Source: Lentibacillus amyloliquefaciens | Lineage (GTDB): Bacteria > Bacillota > Bacilli > Bacillales > Amphibacillaceae | Length of the DNA stretch: 64,000 bases | Assembly (NCBI RefSeq): GCF_001307805.1 | Contig: NZ_CP013862.1 | Location: 3,596,001 to 3,660,000, forward strand | Reading direction: 5' to 3' | Part shown: one piece after another, positions 51,092-58,359 of the stretch | How positions within the stretch are numbered: position 1 is the stretch's first letter | Layout: each line of letters opens with the position of its first letter | The notes under the pieces: generated by a model | Seen by the model: the letters and a program-made list of their open reading frames with translations, nothing else | The model's database searches: none | What the model was told of the DNA's origin: nothing | Position numbers and translations under genes: made by a program

Positions 51092-51874
51092 TCATAGCAA
51101 GCCAAGCTGTTTTAAACCATAGAAAATCCCGTTTTCGGCAACGGTGGCTGTCTTATGTTTCGCAAAGTTAAACAATTCCTCGGGGGAATTCCCCATTGCA
51201 AAACCTTCCTCGACAGCTTCAAGCATTTCCCTGTCATTCATGCCGTCACCGAAGGCAATCGCCTGTTCACGTGGGATGTCAAGCAGATGGAGTATCTGCT
51301 CGACCGAGTGGCCTTTATTGACTGTTGTCCGCAAAATGTCATAGGTATCTTCCGCTCCGTTTACATGAACCGGTGAAAGACGCAGGTTGGATGCAATCTC
51401 ATACAAAGAAGCTTGTTCCGGTGTCGCATTGATAACCGTTGCACCTAAAATTTTATTGGCCACTTCAGGGGTAAAAAGTTCATTTTGTGTCAGATTGAAA
51501 ACATCAGTAAATTCGGAAATAAGTGGCTTGTTTAAAGTCGTAAAGTAATTTTTGTTACGCGTATACATCACCAGTTCGTTACCATTTTTGGCTGCGATGT
51601 CCAAAAAATTTTCGATGTTGCGTTGCGGCATTGGTTCATCGACGATTGTCTTGTCCTGGTGAATGGCAAATGCCCCGTTATAAGCAATAAACGAGTGTAT
51701 ATCCAAGTCTTCTGCAAGCTCGCTGATTTCATGAAGCGGACGGCCTGTAGCGAGAAAAATCTCGACCCCTTGTTTTTTAACTGAAGAAATGGCTTGTTTT
51801 GTCGCATCAGAGTATGTATGGTCGGATTTTAATATGGTTCCATCAATATCAAGAAATAAAATTTTATATGTCAT
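51092..51874 (-). CDS. Cof-type HAD-IIB sugar-phosphate phosphatase
   Basis: A 260-residue HAD hydrolase. Motif I is FLDIDGTI (Asp9 nucleophile, Asp11 acid), motif II is the Thr in LATGRPL and motif III/IV is AFGDGMNDREMLEAV with the metal Asp. The C2B cap lies between about 85 and 185. Related YkrA/YwpJ proteins remove phosphate from sugar phosphates or flavin precursors. ATG at 51874 has GAGGAG seven bases before it. It is transcribed alone on the minus strand. Confidence 0.9.
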   Translation of the reverse strand: MTYKILFLDIDGTILKSDHTYSDATKQAISSVKKQGVEIFLATGRPLHEISELAEDLDIHSFIAYNGAFAIHQDKTIVDEPMPQRNIENFLDIAAKNGNELVMYTRNKNYFTTLNKPLISEFTDVFNLTQNELFTPEVANKILGATVINATPEQASLYEIASNLRLSPVHVNGAEDTYDILRTTVNKGHSVEQILHLLDIPREQAIAFGDGMNDREMLEAVEEGFAMGNSPEELFNFAKHKTATVAENGIFYGLKQLGLL

Positions 51875-51976
51875 ATGTGTCTCCTCTGTCAATGTAGTTA
51901 TAAAAGCATTTTAGCATAGGTGTTTATCTTTTGCGATGAAGTGGATGGCGGAATGGAGCAAGAAATAGGGGAAATG

Positions 51977-52060
51977 CTGAAATTCACACTGAATACGCTA
52001 AAGTTCAATACGTTTTCGCTAAAGTTCACAACTAATCTGATAAAGTTCACGCTTTCGAAT
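51977..52060. repeat. Short tandem array with 21-bp period, AAAGTTCAC family
   Basis: TTCA cores of the motif (C/A)TAAAGTTCA(C/A) start at 51983, 52004, 52025 and 52046, each exactly 21 bases apart. Because 21 is a multiple of three, both strands give heptad-like open frames (for example LKFTLNT, LKFNTFS, LKFTTNL). I reject these as genes for lack of a ribosome site. The array occupies the 325-base gap between the HAD gene and the SASP gene. Confidence 0.75.
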
Positions 52061-52199
52061 AAAGAGAACCGTTCAAATGTTGGGAAGCCTACTGCATATG
52101 CAATTTTTAACAGGGGTAAAAACGCCGTCAAAGCTAAAAGCTAATTTTGAACAGGTTCATTTCAGTATCTGTTCGAATTCCCACAAGGAGTGATCAGTT

Positions 52200-52397
52200 G
52201 TGGCAGAAAACAAAAATGATTTGCTGGTGACTGGAGCAGAGGATGCAATGGGAAACATGAAACAGGAAATTGCTCAGGAATTTGGCGTCCGGCCCGGCGC
52301 AGATACAACTGCACGTGAAAACGGTTCTGTGGGAGGCGAAATGGTCAAGCGAATGATCAAAATCGCTGAATCAGACATGTCCAATAAACAGCAATAG
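52200..52397 (+). CDS. Small acid-soluble spore protein, alpha/beta type
   Basis: A 65-residue SASP that coats and protects DNA in the dormant spore. The germination-protease site lies in KQEIAQEFGVRPG, and the DNA-binding block is RENGSVGGEMVKRMI. The GTG start has AAGGAGTGAT. It is monocistronic with a strong terminator. No clear sigma-G promoter could be read. This is direct evidence of a spore former. Confidence 0.93.
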   Translation: MAENKNDLLVTGAEDAMGNMKQEIAQEFGVRPGADTTARENGSVGGEMVKRMIKIAESDMSNKQQ

Positions 52398-52419
52398 GTT
52401 AAACGGAAATGTCCTGATG

Positions 52420-52453
52420 AAAGCCGCTCCGAGGTAATTGGAGCGGCTTATTG
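52420..52453 (+). terminator. Terminator after the SASP gene
   Basis: AAGCCGCTCC pairs perfectly with GGAGCGGCTT over an 8-base loop, followed by ATT. Confidence 0.8.
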
Positions 52454-52588
52454 AATGCCGGGCTGCAAACGTAATACCTGCGTATACATTACATCTTTTG
52501 CAACATGTGCTATTGTGATAATTAAAGTGCCTGAGCATTTTCAAATAACTATTGCACACAGCCGATAAATGGCAGGGGGAGATACAGG

Positions 52589-52744
52589 ATGAGCGATCAA
52601 TTTTTACTTAATCCGGATGAGGAATGGATCGTTCTCATTAAAGAGGCAAAAGCTGTCGGGCTGACTGTTGAGGAAATCCGGGAGTTTTTAGTGACAGATG
52701 ATCCAAAAAGAGTTTTTTGTTTAAATGTTCTAAATAAAGAATAA
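52589..52744 (+). CDS. SinI-like anti-repressor peptide
   Basis: A 51-residue protein with the Sin dimerisation motif: EEWIVLIKEAKAVGLTVEEIREFL aligns with the SinI/SinR helical hook (residue pattern EW-x-x-LI-x-EA-x-x-x-GL-x-x-EEIR-x-FL, given here in pieces). There is no helix-turn-helix, so it would act by pairing with a SinR-like repressor and freeing biofilm or sporulation genes. The ATG has a purine-rich site (GGGGGAGATACAGG). No sinR gene is in the window. A terminator follows at once. Confidence 0.8.
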   Translation: MSDQFLLNPDEEWIVLIKEAKAVGLTVEEIREFLVTDDPKRVFCLNVLNKE

Positions 52745-52749
52745 CTGCA

Positions 52750-52782
52750 GGTCTATTGAGAACGCTTAAATAGACTTTTTTG
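52750..52782 (+). terminator. Terminator after the SinI-like gene
   Basis: GTCTATT pairs with AATAGAC over a 10-base loop and ends in six T. Confidence 0.8.
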
Positions 52783-52883
52783 TTTAAAAATAAATTTTAA
52801 CTTCTATAAATGTAAATAATATGAGAAGATAGGGCATATATTTAAGATAGGTATGTCCATTATTCAGAAAGGGGGAGATAAGA

Positions 52884-54437
52884 ATGGAGTTTGGAATACT
52901 GTCTTTGCTGCCTCCGGTTATCGCGATTGTTCTGGCACTCATTACCAGAAATGTTATACCTGCTTTATTTGCCGGGGTGTGGCTTGGAGCAACAATGATG
53001 TATGACTGGAATCCATTTATGGGACTATATGCAAGTTTCAATGACTTTATTATTCCGAGCGTTGGAGATCCCTGGAGTGCGACTGTCCTGATTTATTGTG
53101 GGCTATTCGGTGTCCTGATAGCCTTTTTGCAAAAAACGGGTGGTGCCCACGCGATTGCAAATGCCATTTCCAAAAAAGCCAAAACAACGAAAGGCACACT
53201 GGGTTCAACAATGTTATTTGGACTGATTGTTTTCTTCGATGATTATTTTAATGCACTGACAGTTGGCAGTGTTATGCGTTCGGTGACAGATAAGATGCGT
53301 ATCTCACGCGAAAAGCTGGCATATGTGGTTGATTCAACATCAGCACCAATCAGTCTCTTGGGTCCTGTTTCCACTTGGGTTGTTTTTGTCATGGGACTGA
53401 TAGGGGCTCAATATACAGAGCTGGGGATATCCGAATCAGAGTACATGACATATATTTTCACAATCCCATTTAATTTTTATGCCATTTTATCTCTTGTGCT
53501 TGTTGCTATTATCATATTCACAAAATGGGATTTCGGGCCGATGGCGAAAGCGGAGTACCGTGCGAGAACCACAGGCAAGTTAATGCGTGATGACGCAGCG
53601 CCGCCATCCGATGATGAAATGCTGAATGTTGAGGTGGCAGAAGGCTATACACCTAAAATTCGGAATATGATTGTACCGTTAGTTGTGCTGATTGGAATGA
53701 TTCCACCGCTATTTCTGTGGACCGGCGGTTACCCTGAAAAGGGTTTTGTAACGGCGTTCGGGGAAGCTGATGGTGCAACATCGATTTTGATTGCTGCTTT
53801 TGTGGCTGGTATTGTAGCGCTATTGATGGGGATGCAGCAAAAGCTTTACACGTTTAAAGAGTCGATGTCACTGATTGTGAGCGGTTTTAGGAGCATGGTG
53901 CTTGTTTATATTATTTTGGCACTTGCCTGGTCAATTGGCGATGTGACGACTGAACTTGGCACAGCTGAATACCTCGTAAATTTTGCTGAACAAACAGCGT
54001 CACCTTCAGTCATACCGGTACTGATCTTCTTTATCGGTGCTATTGTCGCATTCACAACCGGAACATCATACGGAACCTTTGCAATTATGATTCCTATTGC
54101 GATGCCGATTGCTGCTTCAATGGATATATCGATGTATCTGGCTATTGCAGCTGTTTTCAGCGGCGGTGTTTTCGGGGACCATTGTTCACCAATTTCGGAT
54201 ACAACCATTTTGTCCTCGGCTGGTTCATCAAGTGACCACATTGATCACGTTAACACGCAGATACCATATGCAATCACTGCCGGGGTCAGCGGTGTGCTTG
54301 CTTTCTTCACTGCTGGGATGACCAAATCAAGCATATTGGGTCTTGTGATTGGTCTTGTAACACTTATTATTCTTGCCTTCATCTTGCATAAAGTGTGGGG
54401 AAAAATATTACCGAAATCATATGAAGGAAAAGCATGA
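52884..54437 (+). CDS. nhaC: Na+/H+ antiporter, NhaC family (copy 2)
   Basis: A 517-residue membrane protein with about twelve helices and the same block order as copy 1: VFFDDYFNALTVGSVMR, DSTSAPISLLGPVSTW, TGTSYGTFAIMIPIAMP and GDHCSPISDTTILSS. It is a paralogue of 22866-24413, not a recent copy. AGAAAGGGGGAG lies before the ATG. It is monocistronic. Likely Na+ extrusion, but organic substrates with Na+ are possible in this family. Confidence 0.88.
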   Translation: MEFGILSLLPPVIAIVLALITRNVIPALFAGVWLGATMMYDWNPFMGLYASFNDFIIPSVGDPWSATVLIYCGLFGVLIAFLQKTGGAHAIANAISKKAKTTKGTLGSTMLFGLIVFFDDYFNALTVGSVMRSVTDKMRISREKLAYVVDSTSAPISLLGPVSTWVVFVMGLIGAQYTELGISESEYMTYIFTIPFNFYAILSLVLVAIIIFTKWDFGPMAKAEYRARTTGKLMRDDAAPPSDDEMLNVEVAEGYTPKIRNMIVPLVVLIGMIPPLFLWTGGYPEKGFVTAFGEADGATSILIAAFVAGIVALLMGMQQKLYTFKESMSLIVSGFRSMVLVYIILALAWSIGDVTTELGTAEYLVNFAEQTASPSVIPVLIFFIGAIVAFTTGTSYGTFAIMIPIAMPIAASMDISMYLAIAAVFSGGVFGDHCSPISDTTILSSAGSSSDHIDHVNTQIPYAITAGVSGVLAFFTAGMTKSSILGLVIGLVTLIILAFILHKVWGKILPKSYEGKA

Positions 54438-54467
54438 TAACAAAGGCGTCATTGAGCCTTTGACATG

Positions 54468-54500
54468 AAGAGGACTGCTGGTTTTTTGAGTAGTCCTCTT
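54468..54500. terminator. Hairpin after nhaC copy 2
   Basis: AAGAGGACTGCT pairs with AGTAGTCCTCTT with a loop containing TTTTTT. There is no T run after the stem, so it may be a processing or weak termination site. Confidence 0.5.
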
Positions 54501-54571
54501 AAGTGAAACTGATGTGAAGTTTTTCTGATTGCGCACCTTTTCTGAAATCTTCTGTTTGTGCAAGCATTAAA

Positions 54572-54600
54572 TTGACTTTGTCTTTCCGAATCGATAAACT
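54572..54600 (+). promoter_or_regulatory. Sigma-A promoter of the small membrane protein gene
   Basis: TTGACT and TAAACT are 17 bases apart, 36 bases before the ATG. Confidence 0.5.
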
Positions 54601-54636
54601 AATATATAGTTCATAAAGATATGTTGAGGTGATTTC

Positions 54637-54915
54637 ATGTTTAGCTTAGCCTTGGTGATGGGCATTTCGGTACTTGTTGTCATTATGATTATTAATATTA
54701 TAGTCACCGTGGCATCTTCCGGCGGCTATGGCATTTACATACCGGCGGCTGCAGTAGCTGGTATCGGCGGCATTTTGGTGACCATTTCAGCCTTTGCCAA
54801 TATTGAAGTGATCGGCTTAGGTCTTGGGGGATGGGGCGGTGCCAGCTTGTTTGCTGCTGCGGTCGCATTCATTACGACATCAATTGTTGAAACCTATAGA
54901 CATGCACAAGCGTAG
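54637..54915 (+). CDS. Small membrane protein with three helices, unknown function
   Basis: A 92-residue, very hydrophobic protein: helices at about 3-26, 33-53 and 62-85, with a glycine-rich stretch (GLGLGGWGGASLF) before the last helix and a short polar tail. GAGGTGATTTC precedes the ATG. It resembles YesK-like small membrane proteins of Bacillus, but I cannot be sure. It has its own promoter and terminator. Confidence 0.75.
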   Translation: MFSLALVMGISVLVVIMIINIIVTVASSGGYGIYIPAAAVAGIGGILVTISAFANIEVIGLGLGGWGGASLFAAAVAFITTSIVETYRHAQA

Positions 54916-54925
54916 AATACAGTTT

Positions 54926-54964
54926 GAAAAGATATCTGCCTGATTGAAAGGGCAGATATCTTTT
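54926..54964. terminator. Strong terminator
   Basis: AAAAGATATCTGCC pairs perfectly with GGCAGATATCTTTT; A and T flanks allow use on both strands. Confidence 0.88.
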
Positions 54965-55080
54965 GATTTCAGCCGAAGAGCGGGTATGCACGGAAAACGC
55001 GATTTCAACGAGGGTAAATAGAGCTATCCTGCGTTTGAGCCAGACGTCAGTTTGCAGTGTCTATACATATGCCAGTCGAG

Positions 55081-55923
55081 TTAAATCAGATAGGTCTTTC
55101 CATCACTTTGTTTGACTTTTCCTTCTTTCATTAATCTGCCGAGCGCACGTTTGAAAGCCGCTTTGCTAATGCTGAACGTCCCGCGGATATCTTCAGGATC
55201 GCTTTTATCGCTAAAATGCATGAGGCCATCATTTTGCTCAAGATAATTTAGAATCGCGTCCGCATCTTCATGCATACCCTCTTGTTTAAGTGGTCTGAGA
55301 GAGACATTTAACGTGCCTTCTTCCTTTACGTCAATAATGCGTCCTTCCACCCATTCACCGAGGCGCGGTTCTTGTTTGCGCTCAGTATGGTGGATGAATC
55401 CGCGATAACTGTTTTTTGAAATCATGGCCGAACCTTCTTTGTTGGTGTGATATATCCGGCCGTTTATAGACTGATTCAGGAGATCAGTCGATGCAAGATT
55501 CCAATGCTCCTCGAAAATTTGTTCTGTTGCAGGCGTTGCCCTTAACCGGTTTTTCTTGTCGGCAGTCAGAGTGACAAACAACATGTCGCCTTCGACTGGC
55601 CAAACGCTTTCAAATAATGGAAGATCATCTTGTGAAACGAGCATTTCTTTTTCAATTCCGATGTCAACGAAAACACCTAGCCCGGAGACGACATCAACGA
55701 CTTCAGCCCAGTCAAATTCATCCACTTGGACTAAGGGGTGAGTTGTTGTCGCCAAAATAGCGCCCTTTCTATCATTATAGAGAAACACATCAGCTTTCTC
55801 GCCTTTCGTCAGTTTCGTTTCGGCCGCCTCATTAGGCAAAAATACATCGTTTTGTAGAATATATCCCGCTTCTGTCTGCCGAATCACTTGCATTGTCTGA
55901 ACTGCTCCAATTTTCATTTTCAT
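55081..55923 (-). CDS. cvfB: S1-domain RNA-binding protein, CvfB/YitL family
   Basis: A 280-residue protein with tandem S1-type OB folds followed by a C-terminal winged helix. The second S1 fold is visible in VVSGLGVFVDIGIEKEMLVSQDDL and the winged helix in RGTFSISKAAFKRALGRLMKEGKV. It is the homologue of S. aureus CvfB and B. subtilis YitL, which bind RNA. ATG at 55923 has AGGAAAG upstream; ATG at 55917 is also possible. A terminator-like hairpin stands 25 bases upstream in the leader, which could serve attenuation or autoregulation. Confidence 0.9.
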   Translation of the reverse strand: MKMKIGAVQTMQVIRQTEAGYILQNDVFLPNEAAETKLTKGEKADVFLYNDRKGAILATTTHPLVQVDEFDWAEVVDVVSGLGVFVDIGIEKEMLVSQDDLPLFESVWPVEGDMLFVTLTADKKNRLRATPATEQIFEEHWNLASTDLLNQSINGRIYHTNKEGSAMISKNSYRGFIHHTERKQEPRLGEWVEGRIIDVKEEGTLNVSLRPLKQEGMHEDADAILNYLEQNDGLMHFSDKSDPEDIRGTFSISKAAFKRALGRLMKEGKVKQSDGKTYLI

Positions 55924-55948
55924 GCCTTCTTTCCTGATATGTATTGGA

Positions 55949-55983
55949 AAAGGGGTACCCTTATTATGAAGAGTACCCCTTTG
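55949..55983 (-). promoter_or_regulatory. Hairpin in the cvfB leader, attenuator-like
   Basis: On the minus strand AAAGGGGTAC pairs with GTACCCCTTT and is followed by TTCC, 25 bases before the start codon. On the plus strand the same stem is flanked by A and T. Confidence 0.45.
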
Positions 55984-56060
55984 TTTACTAAAGTAACACA
56001 TAAGCTTTCATTTTATTGCCCCGAATGATTACTCGGGTGGAAAATATCATTTTCAGAGGC

Positions 56061-56206
56061 TGTTCAAAAAGTCCGGTAACAATGACACATCGAATTTCTT
56101 CGTTGGCTTGTTTCTCCGTTGCTCATGTATCTAAAGGCATACATTCCGCTACTCGAAACTGCGCCGCCTCGAAATTCTCGGTCCTTGTTATCCTCCTTTT
56201 TGAACA
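56061..56206. repeat. MITE-like element with inverted TGTTCAAAAAG ends
   Basis: TGTTCAAAAAG (56061-56071) and CTTTTTGAACA (56196-56206) are perfect inverted ends of a 146-base element. The next about 190 bases (56207-56395) are also non-coding, GC-richer, and may belong to a larger repeat that includes GCGCCAGTGAGAATAAGCAT. No transposase frame is present in the 595-base gap. Confidence 0.6.
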
Positions 56207-56518
56207 CGCATTTTCATCGATTTTCCTTTACCGCGGTCTATGTTCCACTGGTGTTTTCTAAACTTAAGCAACGTCAGCCCTTCCTGCTCTGACGTCCTTG
56301 CGACCCCGAAGCCGCGCCAGTGAGAATAAGCATCTTCAAAAACGAACTAGCAGAATGCCAGAAATGACGACTTATTTTACTTCCGATTAAGTTACTTTAC
56401 TACATTACTCAATGATTGTCAACTGCTGGCGCACTCTTTGATTGAGTGATAGACTGATATAGTGAATCTTTAATTAGTTACAGGGAATTTAATGATCATC
56501 TTTAATGGAGATGTTTTT

Positions 56519-57415
56519 ATGGCTATATTCTTTCAGGTCGTATTGCCGATTATGGCAGTATTTGGGGCAGGATTTGTCTTGCAGCGCATCCGGGTTCTTG
56601 ATGTGAAGTCGCTTGCAGCTGCATCGATTTATATCTTTCTGCCTGCTTTGGTGTTTACAAATTTATATGAAGCGAGCTTCAATCAAGGTTATACTGTAAT
56701 CGTCATTTATGCTTTTCTGTTATTATTTTTAATGATCGTTTTGATAAAAATATGTGCGAGGGTTTTCAAATGGACCGAATCGGTAGAAAGTGGTTCAATC
56801 CTGACAACGGCGTTTATGAATGGCGGCAATTATGGCGTGCCGGTCATTTTGTTCAGCATCGGTGAAGAGGCTATGCCATATGCTATCTTTTTAATGGTAC
56901 TTCAGACGATGATCATGAATGTGTTCGGTGTTTACTATGCTTCGCGCAGCACCAGTGGCTTCCTGCGCGCATTAAAAACAATTTTCAAGATGCCTGCAAC
57001 GTATGCGGCAGTTTTGGGGATTGGATTTCAGGCAATGTCGGTCAGCATACCTGAATCCGTCTATTCAACGTTGACTATGCTGGGTAATGCGGCCATTCCA
57101 TTAATGATGGTGATTTTGGGTATGCAGCTTGCTTCAATTACGTCGCTGAAATTCGATTGGCAGGTTATTTTGTCAGCTTCCATAACACGAATGGTCATTT
57201 CGCCTCTTTTTGCATTGCTGTTTATTTGGCTTGTGCCGGTTGAACCTGTCATTGGTGCAGTGATTGTCATTGTGGCTGCAATGCCGAGTGCGGCAACGAC
57301 AACGATGTATGCGATTGAGTTTGATTCGGAACCTGACCTTGTTTCGAGTATCACGCTTGTCACGACACTTGTCAGTATTATAACAGTCACCGTTTTGCTT
57401 AACATCATCACGTAA
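56519..57415 (+). CDS. AEC-family (auxin efflux carrier-like) transporter
   Basis: A 298-residue protein with about ten helices in two halves. It begins FFQVVLPIMAVFGAGFVLQ and has FMNGGNYGVPVILFSIGEEA and LGNAAIPLMMVILGMQLA, all typical of AEC carriers. ATG at 56519 has GGAGATG eight bases upstream; an ATG at 56492 is an alternative with AGGGA. Members move malate, malonate or other metabolites; the substrate is unknown. Confidence 0.88.
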   Translation: MAIFFQVVLPIMAVFGAGFVLQRIRVLDVKSLAAASIYIFLPALVFTNLYEASFNQGYTVIVIYAFLLLFLMIVLIKICARVFKWTESVESGSILTTAFMNGGNYGVPVILFSIGEEAMPYAIFLMVLQTMIMNVFGVYYASRSTSGFLRALKTIFKMPATYAAVLGIGFQAMSVSIPESVYSTLTMLGNAAIPLMMVILGMQLASITSLKFDWQVILSASITRMVISPLFALLFIWLVPVEPVIGAVIVIVAAMPSAATTTMYAIEFDSEPDLVSSITLVTTLVSIITVTVLLNIIT

Positions 57416-57492
57416 CGTGCCTTACATGTTTTCCGGTTCAACTGTCAGGGAAAGCTGTGGTTAACCAATGATTGCTTGAAAGGATGAACTAT

Positions 57493-57561
57493 ATGTTAAG
57501 AACGATTTTGATGGTGATTGGTGCAATTGTAGTCATAGGCTGGATTATTTCAATACTGTAA
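57493..57561 (+). CDS. 22-residue membrane peptide
   Basis: MLRTILMVIGAIVVIGWIIS plus IL then stop: one hydrophobic helix with a basic start. AAAGGATG lies at proper spacing before the ATG. It follows the AEC gene by 77 bases and could be in the same transcript. Short single-helix peptides are common in Bacillus membranes, but without conservation data the call is tentative. Confidence 0.45.
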   Translation: MLRTILMVIGAIVVIGWIISIL

Positions 57562-57607
57562 TCGGTATCTAATAAAAGCGATCAAGCCATGACGCGAAGC
57601 TTAATAA

Positions 57608-58228
57608 TTAAATTATATTAACAATGCCCAATAAAATGAGAAGGAATGGAGGCAGCAAGGTTAATTGCTGTGTCCATTTTTTTGTTGAGAGAAAGTGACC
57701 CATTCTGACACCAAAGAAAACCAACAGACCGCTCATCAAAGCAATTGACAGTGCCGTCACAATCGGTGAATATGAGAGCATCGCTGCGCCAAGTCCCGCT
57801 CCGAATGCATCAATTGCCAGTGCAGCACCTAACAAAAAAGCCTCTGATAGTGAGATGCTGCCGGATTGATCGAGGTCTGCCTGCTGTGGCTCTTTCATGA
57901 CAGCTTTGAATTGGTCCCATGTCTCTTGATCGGCTGAAAATGATCCAATCGTTTCCTTTTTGGAACGCAGCACATTGTATAAGCAATACACACCGATTAC
58001 AAGGATGATGCCCCCGCCGATATTATCCGCAATTGCAGGCGTGATAAACGTTTTAAGTACATTGCCGATTGTCATGGCCAGGTAGACGACCAGACCGGAA
58101 CAGAGCATAATAACGACGAGTGCCACAAGCGGTACATGAACACGTCTCACGCCATATGACATGCCAACCCCAAACCCATCGATACTGACGCCGAAAATTA
58201 ATAAAATTAATCCGGTATAGTGGAGCAT
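57608..58228 (-). CDS. ytaF: Sporulation membrane protein YtaF (MntP-like fold)
   Basis: A 206-residue six-helix membrane protein. It begins with LLIFGVSIDGFGVGMSYGVR and has the repeated LAIDAFGAGLGAAML in the second half. These two Asp-containing DGF/DAF motifs are shared with the MntP manganese exporters, from which YtaF derives. A soluble acidic insert (about 105-140) contains an EF-hand-like DLDQSGSISLSE. ATG at 58228 gives the family length (B. subtilis YtaF about 210); longer frames overlap the topB leader. It diverges from topB. Confidence 0.85.
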   Translation of the reverse strand: MLHYTGLILLIFGVSIDGFGVGMSYGVRRVHVPLVALVVIMLCSGLVVYLAMTIGNVLKTFITPAIADNIGGGIILVIGVYCLYNVLRSKKETIGSFSADQETWDQFKAVMKEPQQADLDQSGSISLSEAFLLGAALAIDAFGAGLGAAMLSYSPIVTALSIALMSGLLVFFGVRMGHFLSTKKWTQQLTLLPPFLLILLGIVNII

Positions 58229-58359
58229 CGATATCATTTTCCTTTCGTAATTGTCTAACATAGTGTATGGAAATCGCCGGATGGTGTGAAAGACGCACAT
58301 ATCAATGGAATTTGTGTTACAGTATGAAGAGAAAATCATTGAGAGAGGAATTATTTTTT

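Noticed and set aside
51898..52144. Overlapping open frames on both strands with heptad patterns (LKFT..., VNFS...)
   Set aside because: They are produced by the 21-bp AAAGTTCA array; no ribosome site and both strands look equally open.
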